DNA of 64,000 nucleotides from assembly GCA_027704905.1 (NCBI GenBank), contig JANIIK010000590.1, positions 91,573 through 155,572 of the forward strand, read 5' to 3'. This document shows, one piece after another, positions 45,939 through 58,749 of the stretch. This DNA is from Muraenolepis orangiensis (taxonomy: Eukaryota > Chordata > Actinopteri > Gadiformes > Muraenolepididae). The first letter of the stretch is position 1, and each line of letters begins with the position of its first letter. A program made the translations under genes and the position numbers. Below the pieces are notes generated by a model. The model saw only the letters and a program-made list of their open reading frames with translations, was not told where the DNA came from and searched no databases.

Positions 45939-47340
45939 ATATACCTGTACAGACAGAACACATTGGTGCTATAATTCCTTCAAGCGCTTCTATCTGGCGA
46001 AAACGGGGTTTCCATGGCGGCTTAATTGTTACTCACTATACTACTATCTCTTACAGAACAAATAATGTTATAAAACAAACTTCTTACGGTTAGTGCAATG
46101 TGCCGAATGGGCATATATGTATCTATAAATATATAGATATATATATAGATATAATATAAACCAAAGCATGGATAAGTAGTTTGACAGGTTTGATTAGGGT
46201 TAGGCTTAGTTTCTATGCTTTACCGCAGAAAATAACAACAGTTTGAGTGAAAAAAGGTACATTAAGGTGCATTAAGGTAAAGGTACATTAAGGTACATTA
46301 AGGTACATTAAGGTAAAGGAACATTAAGTTTTAAACACTTACATTTTGGGTCAGTTCAGAAACCTTTATCCTCAAAACATCTTTCTCAACGTAGTCTTTT
46401 CTACTTCTATTTCTTGATGCTTACGGAAAATCCAACTTACGTCTGAGTGAAAAACGCTGGTTTGAAAGAGTTTTATGTGTGGTGTGGAATAAATGAGGAA
46501 GTGAAAGATAGTCGTCAAAGGTTATAAAAAAGAGGATATGGATTATGATGATGATTAACAATTGAGGGTTAATTATATTTGTTTAAACATTTCATTTGTG
46601 GATTTATTTATGTAAAATTGTATTAACCTTAATTCACCTTAATTCCATAATTCCAAAAATGTAACTAACTACACACAACGAACTACACCTACAAGTAAAA
46701 GCAAATAGCAGACAGAAAATACAATAGTCATACACAATACACAATTCTACAAAATAATGAATAAATAATAAATAATATCTACTCCAGAGTAGTAAGATAT
46801 GAAAGACAGGTAAAGTCAGATAGGAAGAAACAAAAGATATAGAAACAAACGTGCAATAATATACGAATATGGATCAGCATCACAGTTCCTCTTAATAGAA
46901 TATGGGAACAACCGTTTAGTTTAAAATGAGCTACGTCATTTGTTACAGTTCCGCAATTCATGTTACCGGGTTGTGCTTAATTGGGAAAATATTATCATCC
47001 TTAAATTATTTTAAAGACTGCTATTTATAATATGTATAAAGTTGTAATCAATCAATCATTCCACCTAAAAAGAAAGCGAATGGAGATGGCATTGATTCCT
47101 CCTTGGGGGGGGGCAAGTGTAACGGAATTATAGAAAGACGGTCAAATCAAACCCAAACAAATGAAGGAAATGAGGCAACAGAGCAAAAAGGTTCCCCTCC
47201 CCACTGTGTGAGAACCTTTCTCTCTCAACACGCTCAACACCAGGTTTGAATCAGAGTCTTAAAGACTGTAGGCTTAAACCTACATGCACACTTAAGGCTA
47301 AATGACTCTTTAAATAGTGCAAGTTCTGAAAAATGTAATT
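45939..47340. other. Non-coding, paralogous to 6560-8050
   Basis: No gene seen. Collinear with unit 1, with small indels (for example the shortened acattaaggt array at 46256-46330). Confidence 0.6.
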
Positions 47341-47482
<142 letters not shown>

Positions 47483-47989
47483 TAGTATACACAATGTTGA
47501 TTGAAATCCTTACGTGGACATACAGTTAAAGTTAGGACATAGAAAATACAGTAGGGTTATAACATACAGTAAGGAATAGGACATATGAAATACAGTTTAG
47601 GTTACGACATACAGTTAGGATTATGACATGAGGGTAAGGACAATAACTGATACACACACACACACACACACACATACACTCGATACAAGAGACAAGATAT
47701 TTATTCTCCATTTGTAACAAGTACATAGAAACGCTTCCTCCCCATTCCCTCCCACAGTATACATCTTAAAAACAACACCATACAAATATAAATGATATAT
47801 ACAATAAAATAAAATAAAAAAGAGCAGCAAAGTGACATAAATGATATGTACATTTTTGTTTTTTGATATTTATTTATTTTTAATTACAAAAAGAGTTCAA
47901 AAACATTTAAAGTGCCAGTAGTGCAGCAGCATCGTGAATACAGTGCAGTACAGTAACTGTGATGAGTCCAGAAAGTCCAGCAAAGTATG

Positions 47990-48966
47990 ATAGTGCAATG
48001 TTAATGACATGTTATGACAGAGTAATGTTAATGACATGTTATGATAGTGTAATGTTAATGACATGTTATGATAGTGTAATGTTAGTGACATGTTACGATA
48101 GTGAAATGTTAATGACATGTTATGATAGTGTAATGTTAATGACATGTTATGACAGTGTAATGTTAATGACATGTTATGATAGTGTAATGTTAATGACATG
48201 TTATGATAGTGTAATGTTAATGACATGTTATGATAGAGTAATGTTAATGACATGTTATGATAGAGTAATGTTAATGACATGTTATGACAGTGTAATGTTA
48301 ATGACATGTTATGATAGTGTAATGTTAATGACATTTTATGATAGTGTAATGTTAATGACATGTTATGATAGAGTAATGTTAATGACATGTTATGATAGTG
48401 TAATAATAATGACATGTTATGATAGTGTAATGTTAATGACATGTTATGATAGTGTAATGTTAATGACATGTTATGATAGTGTAATGTTAATGACATGTTA
48501 TGACAGTGTAATGTTAATGACATGTTATGATAGTGTAATGTTAATGACATGTTATGATAGTGTAATGTTAATGACATGTTATGATAGAGTAATGTTAATG
48601 ACATGTTATGACAGTGTAATGTTAATGACATGTTATGATAGTGTAATGTTAATGACATGTTATGATAGAGTAATGTTAATGACATGTTATGACAGTGTAA
48701 TGTTAATGACATGTTATGATAGTGTAATGTTAATGACATGTTATGATAGTGTAATGTTAATGACATGTTATGATAGAGTAATGTTAATGACATGTTATGA
48801 TAGTGTAATGTTAATGACATGTTATGATAGTGTAATGTTAATGACATGTTATGATAGTGTAATGTTAATGACATGTTATGATAGTGTAATGTTAATGACA
48901 TGTTATGATAGTGTAATGTTAATGACATGTTATGATAGTGTAATGTTAATGACATGTTATGATAGT
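47990..48966. repeat. 27-bp minisatellite, about 36 copies
   Basis: Unit aatgttaatgacatgttatg atagtgt with a few recurrent variants (acagtgt, atagagt). Nine codons per unit, so long repetitive open frames appear on both strands; they are not genes. Confidence 0.97.
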
Positions 48967-49590
48967 GAAAGTGGCCTCACTCCTAGCAGGTCAGTAGGTC
49001 ACTGCCTGGGGGTCAGCTCAGAAACCTTTATCCTCTAAACATCTTTCTCAGCGTATACTTTTCTAATTATTTTTTATTTTTTATTTCTTGATGCTTACAG
49101 AAAATCCAACTTACGTCTGAGTGAAAAACGCTGGTTTGAACAAGTTTTTTGTGTGGTGTGGAATAAATGAGGTAGTGAAAGATTATAAAAGGTCAACGTT
49201 TCTAAACAAGAGGATATGGATTATGATGATGGTAATGTCAGTTCTATACACAGGATTTAACAACCTCATCACCATTGAGGGTTAATTATATTTGTTTAAA
49301 CGTTCAGTTTCATTTGTGGTTTTATTTATGTAAAATTGTATTGCACCTAATTCACCTTAATTCCATAATTCCAAAAATGTAACTAACTACACAAAACTAA
49401 CTACACCTACAAGTAAAAGCAAATAGCAGACAGAAAATACAATAGTCATACACAATACACAATTCTACAAAATAATGAATAAATAATAAATAATATCTAC
49501 TCCAGAGTAGTAAGATATGAAAGACAGGTAAAGTCAGATAGGAAGAAACAAAATATATAGAAACAAACGTGCAATAATATACGAATATGG

Positions 49591-49975
49591 TGTCACGGTT
49601 ACGGTGGGTGACTATGACATAATTATGGGGTTCCATTTGTGGCAAAAACACATGTCGATGTTAATGTCGTTACTCTTGTCGTCTTCCCTGTTGTTGGTCG
49701 TGTTTTTACTCCTGTCGTCCTGATGCCCCCTAGTGGTCGGTGAAGGCATTGCAAGTGGGCCGCCAAATAATAGTTCTGAATGAAATCGTTATGAATTAAA
49801 ATCAGTCAATGGAGTCTCAAGGGGTATGAAGTGAGCAAATGTGTTCAAGATATTGACCCTCTTGTTATGCACAGTCAATTTGGACCGTTTCAGACACCAA
49901 CTTATGGTTTAAAATTAATATTTTGCCCAAATTGATGACAAATGATGTCACGTCTTCACAGCTACAGGGGGCTAG
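49591..49975 (+). mobile_element. Possible LTR start fragment
   Basis: TGTCACGGTTACGGTGG is the same start as the Gypsy LTR at 58750, and it begins exactly where this sequence departs from the paralogous stretch near 46870. The rest does not match that LTR and no right end is visible. Repeated at 51708-52094. Confidence 0.3.
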
Positions 49976-52094
49976 AATCCTTACGTGGACATACAGTTAA
50001 AGTTAGGACATAGAAAATACAGTAGGGTTATAACATACAGTAAGGAATAGGACATATGAAATACAGTTTAGGTTACGACATACAGTTAGGATTATGACAT
50101 GAGGGTAAGGACAATAACTGATACACACACACACACACATACACTCGATACAAGAGACAAGATATTTATTCTCCATTTGTAACAAGTACATAGAAACGCT
50201 TCCTCCCCATTCCCTCCCACAGTATACATCTTAAAAACAACACCATACAAATATAAATGATATATACAATAAAATAAAATAAAAAAGAGCAGCAATGTGA
50301 CATAAATGATATGTACATTTTTGTTTTTTGATATTTATTTATTTTTAATTACAAAAAGAGTTCAAAAACATTTAAAGTGCCAGTAGTGCAGCAGCATCGT
50401 GAATACAGTGCAGTACAGTAACTGTGATGAGTCCAGAAAGTCCAGCAAAGTATGATAGTGCAATGTTAATGACATGTTATGACAGAGTAATGTTAATGAC
50501 ATGTTATGATAGTGTAATGTTAATGACATGTTATGATAGTGTAATGTTAGTGACATGTTACGATAGTGAAATGTTAATGACATGTTATGATAGTGTAATG
50601 TTAATGACATGTTATGACAGTGTAATGTTAATGACATGTTATGTTAGTGTAATGTTAATGACATGTTATGATAGTGTAATGTTAATGACATGTTATGATA
50701 GAGTAATGTTAATGACATGTTATGACAGTGTAATGTTAATGACATGTTATGATAGTGTAATGTTAATGACATGTTATGATAGAGTAATGTTAATGACATG
50801 TTATGATAGTGTAATGTTAATGACATGTTATGATAGTGTAATGTTAATGACATGTTATGATAGAGTAATGTTAATGACATGTTATGATAGTGTAATAATA
50901 ATGACATGTTATGATAGTGTAATGTTAATGACATGTTATGATAGTGTAATGTTAATGACATGTTATGATAGTGTAATGTTAATGACATGTTATGACAGTG
51001 TAGAGTAATGTTAATGACATGTTATGACAGTGTAATGTTAATGACATGTTATGATAGTGTAATGTTAATGACATGTTATGATAGTGAAAGTGGCCTCACT
51101 CCTAGCAGGTCAGTAGGTCACTGCCTGGGGGTCAGCTCAGAAACCTTTTTCCTCAAAACATCTTTCTCAGTGTAGACTTTTCTAATTATTTTTTATTTTT
51201 TATTTCTTGATGCTTACAGAAAATCCAACTTACGTCTGAGTGAAAAACGCTGGTTTGAACAAGTTTTTTGTGTGGTGTGGAATAAATGAGGTAGTGAAAG
51301 ATTATAAAAGGTCAACGTTTCTAAACAAGAGGATATGGATTATGATGATGGTAATGTCAGTTCTATACACAGGATTTAACAACCTCATCACCATTGAGGG
51401 TTAATTATATTTGTTTAAACGTTCAGTTTCATTTGTGGTTTTATTTATGTAAAATTGTATTGCACCTAATTCACCTTAATTCCATAATTCCAAAAATGTA
51501 ACTAACTACACACAACGAACTACACCTACAAGTAAAAGCAAATAGCAGACAGAAAATACAATAGTCATACACAATACACAATTCTACAAAATAATGAATA
51601 AATAATAAATAATATCTAGTCCAGAGTAGTAAGATATGAAAGACAGGTAAAGTCAGATAGGAAGAAACAAAATATATAGAAACAAACGTGCAATAATATA
51701 CGAATATGGTGTCACGGTTACGGTGGGTGACTATGACATAATTATGGGGTTCCATTTGTGGCAAAAACACATGTCGATGTTAATGTCATTACTCTTGTCG
51801 TCTTCCCTGTTGTTGGTCGTGTTTTTACTCCTGTCGTCCTGATGCCCCCTAGTGGTCGGTGAAGGCATTGCAAGTGGGCCGCCAAATAATTGTTCTGAAT
51901 GAAATCGTTATGAATTAAAATCAGTCAATGGAGTCTCAAGGGGTATGAAGTGAGCAAATGTGTTCAAGATATTGACCCTCTTGTTATGCACAGTCAATTT
52001 GGACCGTTTCAGACACCAACTTATGGTTTAAAATTAATATTTTGCCCAAATTGATGACAAATGATGTCACGTCTTCACAGCTACAGGGGGCTAG
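49976..52094. repeat. 2.5-kb tandem duplication, unit B
   Basis: Second copy, shorter by about 350 bp because the minisatellite (50455-51085) has about 23 units instead of 36. The flanks are otherwise nearly identical. Confidence 0.9.
50455..51085. repeat. 27-bp minisatellite, about 23 copies
   Basis: Same unit as 47990-48966. The first and last units match those of the longer array, so the loss of units was internal. Confidence 0.97.
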
Positions 52095-53017
52095 AATCGC
52101 GCTTTTATATACAACGTGAATTCATTCGGTGCATGATTTTTCATCTGCAGATTAATTATTATCGACCTTTATACTGAGATAATTAAATCTGAGCACATAA
52201 GGGCTGAAACTAATTATTCCCAATATATATTAATCTGATTTGTTGTGGCAATTCAATAATTACTGACTATTCACAGAGCACTGATATTCTGCAGTTAGTG
52301 TTTAAAGTGCATTGGGATGGTCACAAGTGAGCCGCCACTCGCTAATTCTTGGTCAAATCAGCCGCTTCTCAATTTAGAATGCGTGCGTATTCTCACCTTT
52401 ACGGTAAATCCATGCAAACGGACCGGTTTCTTATTCTCCATCCACGGAGTTGATCGGGGGGGGGTTGCGACTTGCAGCCCCTCACTTTATCATATCTGTT
52501 TGTTACTGATGACCAGCTCCTTTTCTAATTCAAATAAAAAGTACTCTGAGAACTTTATTTAGCCTCCCTATTGTTTATGGTTGAATGTGGGCGGCGAACA
52601 TTTTTAGATTCTTAAGTGGGCCCTGACTTGGAAAAGGTTGGGAACCGCTGCATTTAACACCCCCCCCCCCCCCCAAACAAGTAGAGTATCCCACTTCCAA
52701 ACCATATTGTTAAAGTCATTTTCAAAGCACATGGCCTATTGTCCATGGTAAAAGATTGTTTGACTTGAGTCCAGTTTAAAGTCAGGACACCATAGCTGCA
52801 GCGGTGGTAATAGGCCTACCCTAGACAGTCCTCATCTTATGTCGGCCCGAGAGACTACACATGATAGGTGAAGAGTGACAGAGGGGGAACACAAATGAAG
52901 AATAGGATGGATGAAGCACAGGCCTTAAGACAGGAGGGGGTCATTCCGTCTGGGCCAGGTGCTTTCCTGTTGTTTTGTCTCTGGAAGAGCTAGCTCACAT
53001 CCTCTTTACCTATGGTG
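52095..53017. other. Non-coding spacer
   Basis: No gene recognised. A C run at 52660-52675. Confidence 0.5.
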
Positions 53018-53228
<211 letters not shown>

Positions 53229-53394
53229 AGGGCGGGGGGGGCAGCAGCGTGTGGGGTTGCCAGAGGTGTGATGGGGGCTGTAAATAATGATTTGATCAGT
53301 AAGTCATGGTACCTTCTTCTCTCAGGTCAAGAGCTTTCCAAACTGTTGATCTTGCTGTGATTTCAATGTAAACCGCGTTTCTTATTCCTTTTGT

Positions 53395-54390
53395 CAAGGG
53401 TTCAAAGTTCTCGAGTGATGGATACTTTGAGAGTTGTCCATCCTGTCCTTTGTCGTGGGATTGGAATAAGCACTATCCCAAGAAGGAGCTACTCAGTCCC
53501 AGGTCCCATGGCTCTATGGCACATTGATGGAAATCACAAAATATATTCCATATATCATAACTAGTTTATATATGTGTCTGTGTGTATATTATAAGTAGTT
53601 CATTTAGAATAATACAGACATTTAACCGTTTCATTGAACTGTTTTTTTTTATAGTTGGAGAATTGTTCATCCATGCAGGAATTGATGGATACAGCAGAAA
53701 CATGATGTTCCTCACTGCAAGTGACAACAATAGAGCCTCCAGTGTTCTCACTGCCTTTCTCTGAGCTGTGATTCCAATAAGGGTCCGTAGTGGTGAAGGT
53801 GGGGAGAAGGTCGATGTGGCCCGCTTCATGATCCAGCATCCCCAACCAGGATCAGGTATGAAGGCAATTTTTAGTCATTTTGAATTTAGTTCTGTAGTCA
53901 GTGATGCACAACAGGACGCAGCGTCCATAATCAGAGGATTGAAAGGCTATGGAGAGATGTTTGGTGCTGTGACCGTGAACTACCATACAGCATTCCAGCA
54001 TCTTTCTGATACTACTGCTTTTAACCCTGACAATGAGCTTGACCTGATTTGTCTGCATTATGTGATGCTGCCCCCAATTAACAGACATTTGCAGCTTTGG
54101 GAACAAGCATGGGATCGCCACTCCCTTTCAACAGAGCAAGGAAGGTCACCCAACCAACTTTGGATTGCGGGGCAATTAATGGGCAACAATCCAATCTCTG
54201 ACCCCATGAATGAGCAGGTATGCGTAAGAATTGTCTTCACTTTCAAGAACAAATGTAATCATGTCATTATCTTACTATATGTCTATATGTCATATAGGGT
54301 GATCTGAAAGACTATGGCATTGACTGGGAGGAACCAACACCAGTGGATCCAGAAGGGATAGTGTTTGGGGCCAGAGCAAAAGTTATTTAG
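53395..54390 (+). pseudogene. Integrase-core-like (rve-type) gene, better-preserved copy
   Basis: Blocks in order: about 53418-53538 reads RVVHPVLCRGIGISTIPRRS then VPGPMALWHIDGNH; 53660-53764 reads FIHAGIDGYSRNMMFLTASD to a stop at 53762-53764; 53768-54220 reads AVIPIRVRSGEGGEKVDVAR, later FNPDNELDLICLHYVMLPPI and SPNQLWIAGQLMGNN; 54300-54390 ends with DYGIDWEEPTPVDPEG. WHIDGNH and IDGYSR carry the acidic residues of an integrase fold. This matches a family of uncharacterised fish proteins with an integrase catalytic domain, probably transposon-derived. The in-frame stop and the skipped section before 53950 suggest decay or additional introns. Confidence 0.5.
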
Positions 54391-54530
54391 GCAGTATAGT
54401 TCAGGAGGTAGAGCGGTCGCCTCACAACCGAACGGTCGCTGGTTCGTCCCGGCTCCTCCTAACCTCCTAAACGGTCGAGGTGTCCATGAGCAAGACATCC
54501 TAACCCTAACTGCTCCTGACGTGTTGGCTG
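54391..54530 (+). mobile_element. tRNA-like SINE fragment
   Basis: Shows a box-A-like gtagagcggtcgcctcac and a box-B-like ggttcgtccc at suitable spacing, then gtccatgagcaagacatcc, a motif common in fish SINEs. It flows into the 44-bp repeat. Confidence 0.55.
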
Positions 54531-54800
54531 TGACGCTCCTCATGTCCAGGACACCTCAGTGCATCGCTCCCCAAAGCCGCTCCTCATGTCCAGGACACCT
54601 CAATGCATCGCTCCCCAAAGACGCTCCTCATGTCCAGGACACCTCAGTGCATCGCTCCCCAAAGCCACTCCTCATGTCCAGGACACCTCAGTGCATCGCT
54701 CCCCAAAGCCGCTCCTCATGTCCAGGACACCTCAGTGCATCGCTCCCCAAAGACGCTCCTCATGTCCAGGACACCTCAGTGCATCGCTCCCCAAAGCCGC
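54531..54800. repeat. 44-bp minisatellite, about 6 copies
   Basis: Unit gctcctcatgtccaggacac plus ctcagtgcatcgctccccaaagcc, with small variants. It begins directly at the end of the SINE-like block. Confidence 0.95.
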
Positions 54801-55232
54801 TCGGTTGTACGTCTAACTTTTTGCTGAAATCATGCACATTGCGTTCGTGTTACTGATAAACTCTATTTCATAAAACACTCCAGCACACTTGGACCTTTTT
54901 TTTATTTCCTGGGTTCAAGTGAAGACCTATTTGAATTGTCACTTTATCCCCAGCTCAATTGTCTGTTCCCGAGAGATGTCACTATTCACTGAAATCCTAT
55001 TTCACTATGGTCTTGAAATCTTTGTTATGCTGAAATCTTTGTTAGTGGCTACTGGTGATTTTGAGTTTACCAGAAAAAAAACATACGTTTAATGCAATGT
55101 CATGGTGTCGAATTAGTCAGCTGACTAATATTTGCACAATGAAATGTGACAAATCTCTAGTTAGGTAACTGTCAATGTACCCTTTGAATGGGTCAACTTA
55201 TCTATCGTCGCAACATTTGCCCCTCCTGAGAG
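54801..55232. other. Non-coding spacer
   Basis: Nothing recognised. Confidence 0.5.
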
Positions 55233-55239
55233 ATGTGGC

Positions 55240-55410
55240 AGGAGCCGTCACTGTACCTTTCCGCTGCTATGCCCATGACACTCTACCTCTGCTCTAAGAC
55301 CATCTCATCCACCGCCCACTCCTCCCTAGCCACCTGTCTGACTGATATCAAATCATGGATGCAACAGAACTATCTCCAACTCAACTGCAATAAATCTTCG
55401 GCCCAAAATA
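55240..55410 (+). mobile_element. L2/CR1-type LINE reverse-transcriptase scrap
   Basis: One frame reads LYLCSKTISSTAHSSLATCL then IKSWMQQNYLQLNCNKS, the segment just after the catalytic YADD motif in L2-type LINEs. The catalytic motif itself is degenerate here. Confidence 0.65.
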
Positions 55411-55482
55411 AATCTTCGGCCCAAACTCCCTCACCTGTTTCCCCCCGTCCTCCCTCACTATTTACGGCTCCATCGTCCCCGG

Positions 55483-55636
55483 CGGGAGGACGCCGCGCTG
55501 CCCCCGCCTGCCGATGCCGCGCTGTCCCCAAGTGAGGACGTCGTGCTGCCCCCGTCTGCCGACGTCGCGCTGTTCCCGCTGGACGGCGTCGCGCTGTCCC
55601 CAAGTGACGACGTCGCGCTGTTCCCGCTGTACGACA
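55483..55636. repeat. GC-rich degenerate tandem repeat
   Basis: About five units of roughly 30 bp built on gacgtcgcgctgttcccgct. Confidence 0.75.
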
Positions 55637-55688
55637 GGGGAATAATTAAATAATAAGAATAATTAAATAATAACATATGGGTTCGCAG

Positions 55689-56572
55689 TAGAGGTGGGAC
55701 GATCGATCGGCTTCCGATCATTATCGGCCGATTTTGAAGAAAAATGATCGGAGAATGCCGATCTTTCTTTAATGTTGCCGATTTCATAGCCGATCCTGCA
55801 CGTGAGAAACACGTGAGCTCATTTCTTTACCAACAAGACAAATTTAATAAGACACCTGAAAACCCATCACCCAGCGCAGCATGGCGAGTTTGTTAAACTG
55901 ACCGTGGAGAACGAGAACCCCAGGAATGCATGATGGATTAAACTGTTCTATAATACAGGGGTTCCCACCCTTTTTTGTGCCACGGACCGGCAGATACATG
56001 AAAAAAAATCTCGCGGACCGGTTGTCAATTTTCGCGGACCGGTTGTCAAAATGTGTGTCAACACACACCCCTAACAAAACGGCAGGGCTTGATTTCAGTA
56101 TAAACGCGCATGTACGCGGAGCGCCCGTAACACAAACCCCGGCTCGTTCGCGACCGACACGTCACTAGCGCGTAGTCTCTTTAGTAGCGCGTGTATGTCT
56201 CTCGTTATGGCGCCGATATATATTTAATCTATATATATAGATTATACCGCTATATAATCTATATATATAGATTATACTATATATCTCTATATATAGATTA
56301 TACCGCCCGCCGTTCACCTATACTCAAATTATTTGAGTCAAATATGATGATAAACACACAGCTGTTTCGCGGCCCGGCAGTAACACCTCCACGGCCCGGT
56401 ACCGGTCCGCGGCCCGGCGTTTGGGAACCCCTGCTATAATAGACTGCTATAGCAGCAATACACTGTAGACCGCTATAGCTGCAAAAAAAATAAAAAATCG
56501 GTGATCGGTGGGGCAGATATTTCTCATTGTGATCGGTGATCGGTTGCAAAAAACGTGATCGTCCCATCCCTA
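55689..56572. mobile_element. Small composite hAT (outer family), second copy
   Basis: Ends TAGAGGTGGGACGATCGATC and GATCGTCCCATCCCTA, flanked by GTTCGCAG (55681-55688 and 56573-56580). Opposite orientation to the 9530-27943 copy. Retains a short part of the BED-finger coding region near 55860 and carries the inner hAT at the same internal site. Confidence 0.9.
55956..56433. mobile_element. Inner hAT of the small composite, uninterrupted
   Basis: Ends CAGGGGTTCCCACCC and GTTTGGGAACCCCTG, flanked by CTATAATA (55948-55955 and 56434-56441). 478 bp. Here the site that holds the CACTA in the large copy is empty (56041-56065). Contains a long AT palindrome at 56212-56305. Confidence 0.9.
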
Positions 56573-56799
56573 GTTCGCAGGGATCGAGGGAGGATGGCAA
56601 GGCAGAGGTTGTATCAAGTGTTAAACTGCATTTACATGAGAAGGCATTTTGGGGAGGAGGTTTTACACTCTGTACTAGGATAGAGGGCCCCGGGGGGCCC
56701 ATAGGGTGTCTAGGTGTAACTCAGTTAGCTCATTTAATTGTCAGAATGTAAGGGACGAATAGGCAGGGCCATAATGACTGTTCTCTTGAGTCAACTACC

Positions 56800-57165
56800 C
56801 AGGCTAAGGTGGACCTGGACCTTGACTGCCCTCCCCCAGCGACCCTACCAGCGGCCCAGCCAACCTGCTACTACCACTGCAGCAAGCCACGAGTGAAGCT
56901 GACCGATGTCATGATGAGAGACATGGACCGTAAGCAGGCGCACAGAGAGTTGGCCAGCAACAGAACCAACACAGAGGCAAGAACTTTACTCTGAAAAGCG
57001 GTTACACTGGCTCCGGCACAAACGGCAGCTTCGAGTGTTATAACCGCAATAAAGACGGACACTTTGCAAGAGATTGCCCGGAGGAAAGCCGATTCAACCA
57101 GAGGCGTGGCCACAGTGATGATCATGATTCCGAACGCAACCAGCGCAGAGGGTCCAGCTGACTGG
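56800..57165 (+). pseudogene. Unidentified coding relic with a zinc knuckle
   Basis: Reads KLTDVMMRDMDRKQAHRELA near 56895-56955, then after a frameshift GSFECYNRNKDGHFARDCPE near 57030-57083, followed by an Arg/Asp/Ser-rich tail. The second piece is a CCHC knuckle (C-x2-C-x4-H-x4-C) in which the second Cys codon is Arg (CGC). It lacks introns in this stretch, so a processed pseudogene or a transposon Gag piece are both possible. Parent gene not identified. Confidence 0.4.
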
Positions 57166-57309
57166 CGGGGAGGAGCAGGAGGGCGACTGGTCCACCACAG
57201 CTGGAGTCAACAAACAGGGAAGTGACACACGTAGACATGCAGCAACACACACACACATGAGGGAAGCCATTGACATTAGAAGCACGACACACACCACAAC
57301 CAGGCACAT

Positions 57310-58744
57310 ACGTACTGTATATCTAGAAAATATTGATCCAAAGGATGTTGCCTTTTCTATAATTGATTAATATTACAATTTGCAATGGTATTTCATTTGG
57401 GAAAATACAACTTCAACTTTAGGGTCAATAACCTCAATCAATCATGTTAATGAGGTTAATATGTTCAGTACAAGTACAAGTACAAGTAGAATACATTCGT
57501 ATTGCACATGATCTGATCATACAACCAACGAGTGTAATAAAATAACAGCTATATAAAATGGTAATGTTACTTGCATTGGAGGCAATGCTGTGTTGCTGTT
57601 GACAAAGTGATTAAACCTTAAATAGTTCAAATTGACCGGAACCTTTTATGAAACTTAAATTAAAAACCTACTAACCCTATATGATTGCTTTGAATAGGAC
57701 AGCACCAATCAGAATGTTAAGTAAGACCGTTTATTTCTAACATATGTGAACAAAGGTGTGACGGAGCCTTATGGTACATTTATGAGGCTTCTAATACACC
57801 AAAAGGATTTGGCTTTGGTCTTAATCGCCTGCTTAGGTTTTACAAGAAGAAATAGAGTGGTACTTTATCACAGTGGTATATTACAGTGTGACATTTGATT
57901 TAGAAAAAAGAAAAGAAAAGTGGAGGCCAGTATTCGATAAACCTATACAATTATTTCACTGAGAACACCCTTTAACTAATCTGGATTCATGTTATCAGGT
58001 TCTATAAGAACTGTTTTAATAATGTTATGATAAAACTTTCAGGTTTGCTATTTTAAGATAACATTTTCACACGATTGGGAAAAGTTTTTTTATAATTTCA
58101 TTTCTGGATGCTTGGTCAGTGCGTGCTAGCAGACATTTAGGAGGAAATCACTTAAGGTGCTCGTCTAACTGGGACAGGGGGAACCAAGCGGTCCCTGCTT
58201 GTCAGTTGTCAAGTGAAGATTCCCTTCCCCCGTCCTTTCCTCCCCTTGTGGTGATCTCTAGCTTCTCCTTAGTGTCTGGTGAGAGACAGGCTGACTGGTT
58301 TCTTTAAGATAAAGCTCCTCTTGTGTTTCTTCGAGGGATAACTCACACACCTTGAGCTCATGTTTTGTTTGTTTTGTATTATTTTTGGTCATTCCTAGAT
58401 TTGACATCTCAGCAGAGAAACTGAGTTCAGACGGTCAAGCGGTAGCCATTGTGTCAGTTACATAGACAATTCTATCATCACAAACTTGAAGGTAGTATCG
58501 ACTCAACACATGTTGTAATGATGTCCCATTCATGGTTTATACGGGTGGCCAAAAAGGAGGGGGTGTGAATGGCCCTAGACAGGGGGCTTTGCCTCCCAGC
58601 ACGGTAGTTTCCATATTATGATAAGTTGACACATGGGAGGGACCATGTGTCAAGAGGAGGGAGGGAGACTGCCCTACACCAATATATTCAAAGGGCATCT
58701 CAAATTACTCACATTTTTTGGGTAATAATGAATACCATAAAGAA
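57310..58744. other. Non-coding spacer
   Basis: No gene or complete element recognised. Confidence 0.5.
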
Positions 58745-58749
58745 GGTCA

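Larger units (their letters stand above)
47505..49975. repeat. 2.5-kb tandem duplication, unit A
   Basis: Starts aatccttacgtggacatac and ends ctacagggggctag. Repeated at 49976-52094 with the same order of parts. Holds a short AC tract, a 27-bp minisatellite, and a third copy of the 7430-7600 type sequence. Confidence 0.9.

Noticed and set aside
47897..49038. Open frames of over 350 codons on both strands
   Set aside because: They are translations of the 27-bp minisatellite (9 codons per unit) and repeat one short peptide without any start or signal context.
47990..51085. Possible CRISPR-like array
   Set aside because: The units are contiguous without unique spacers, and this is a eukaryotic genome, so it is a minisatellite.
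54391..54470. tRNA gene
   Set aside because: Box A and B-like words are present, but no cloverleaf with a proper acceptor stem could be drawn. Treated as a SINE head.
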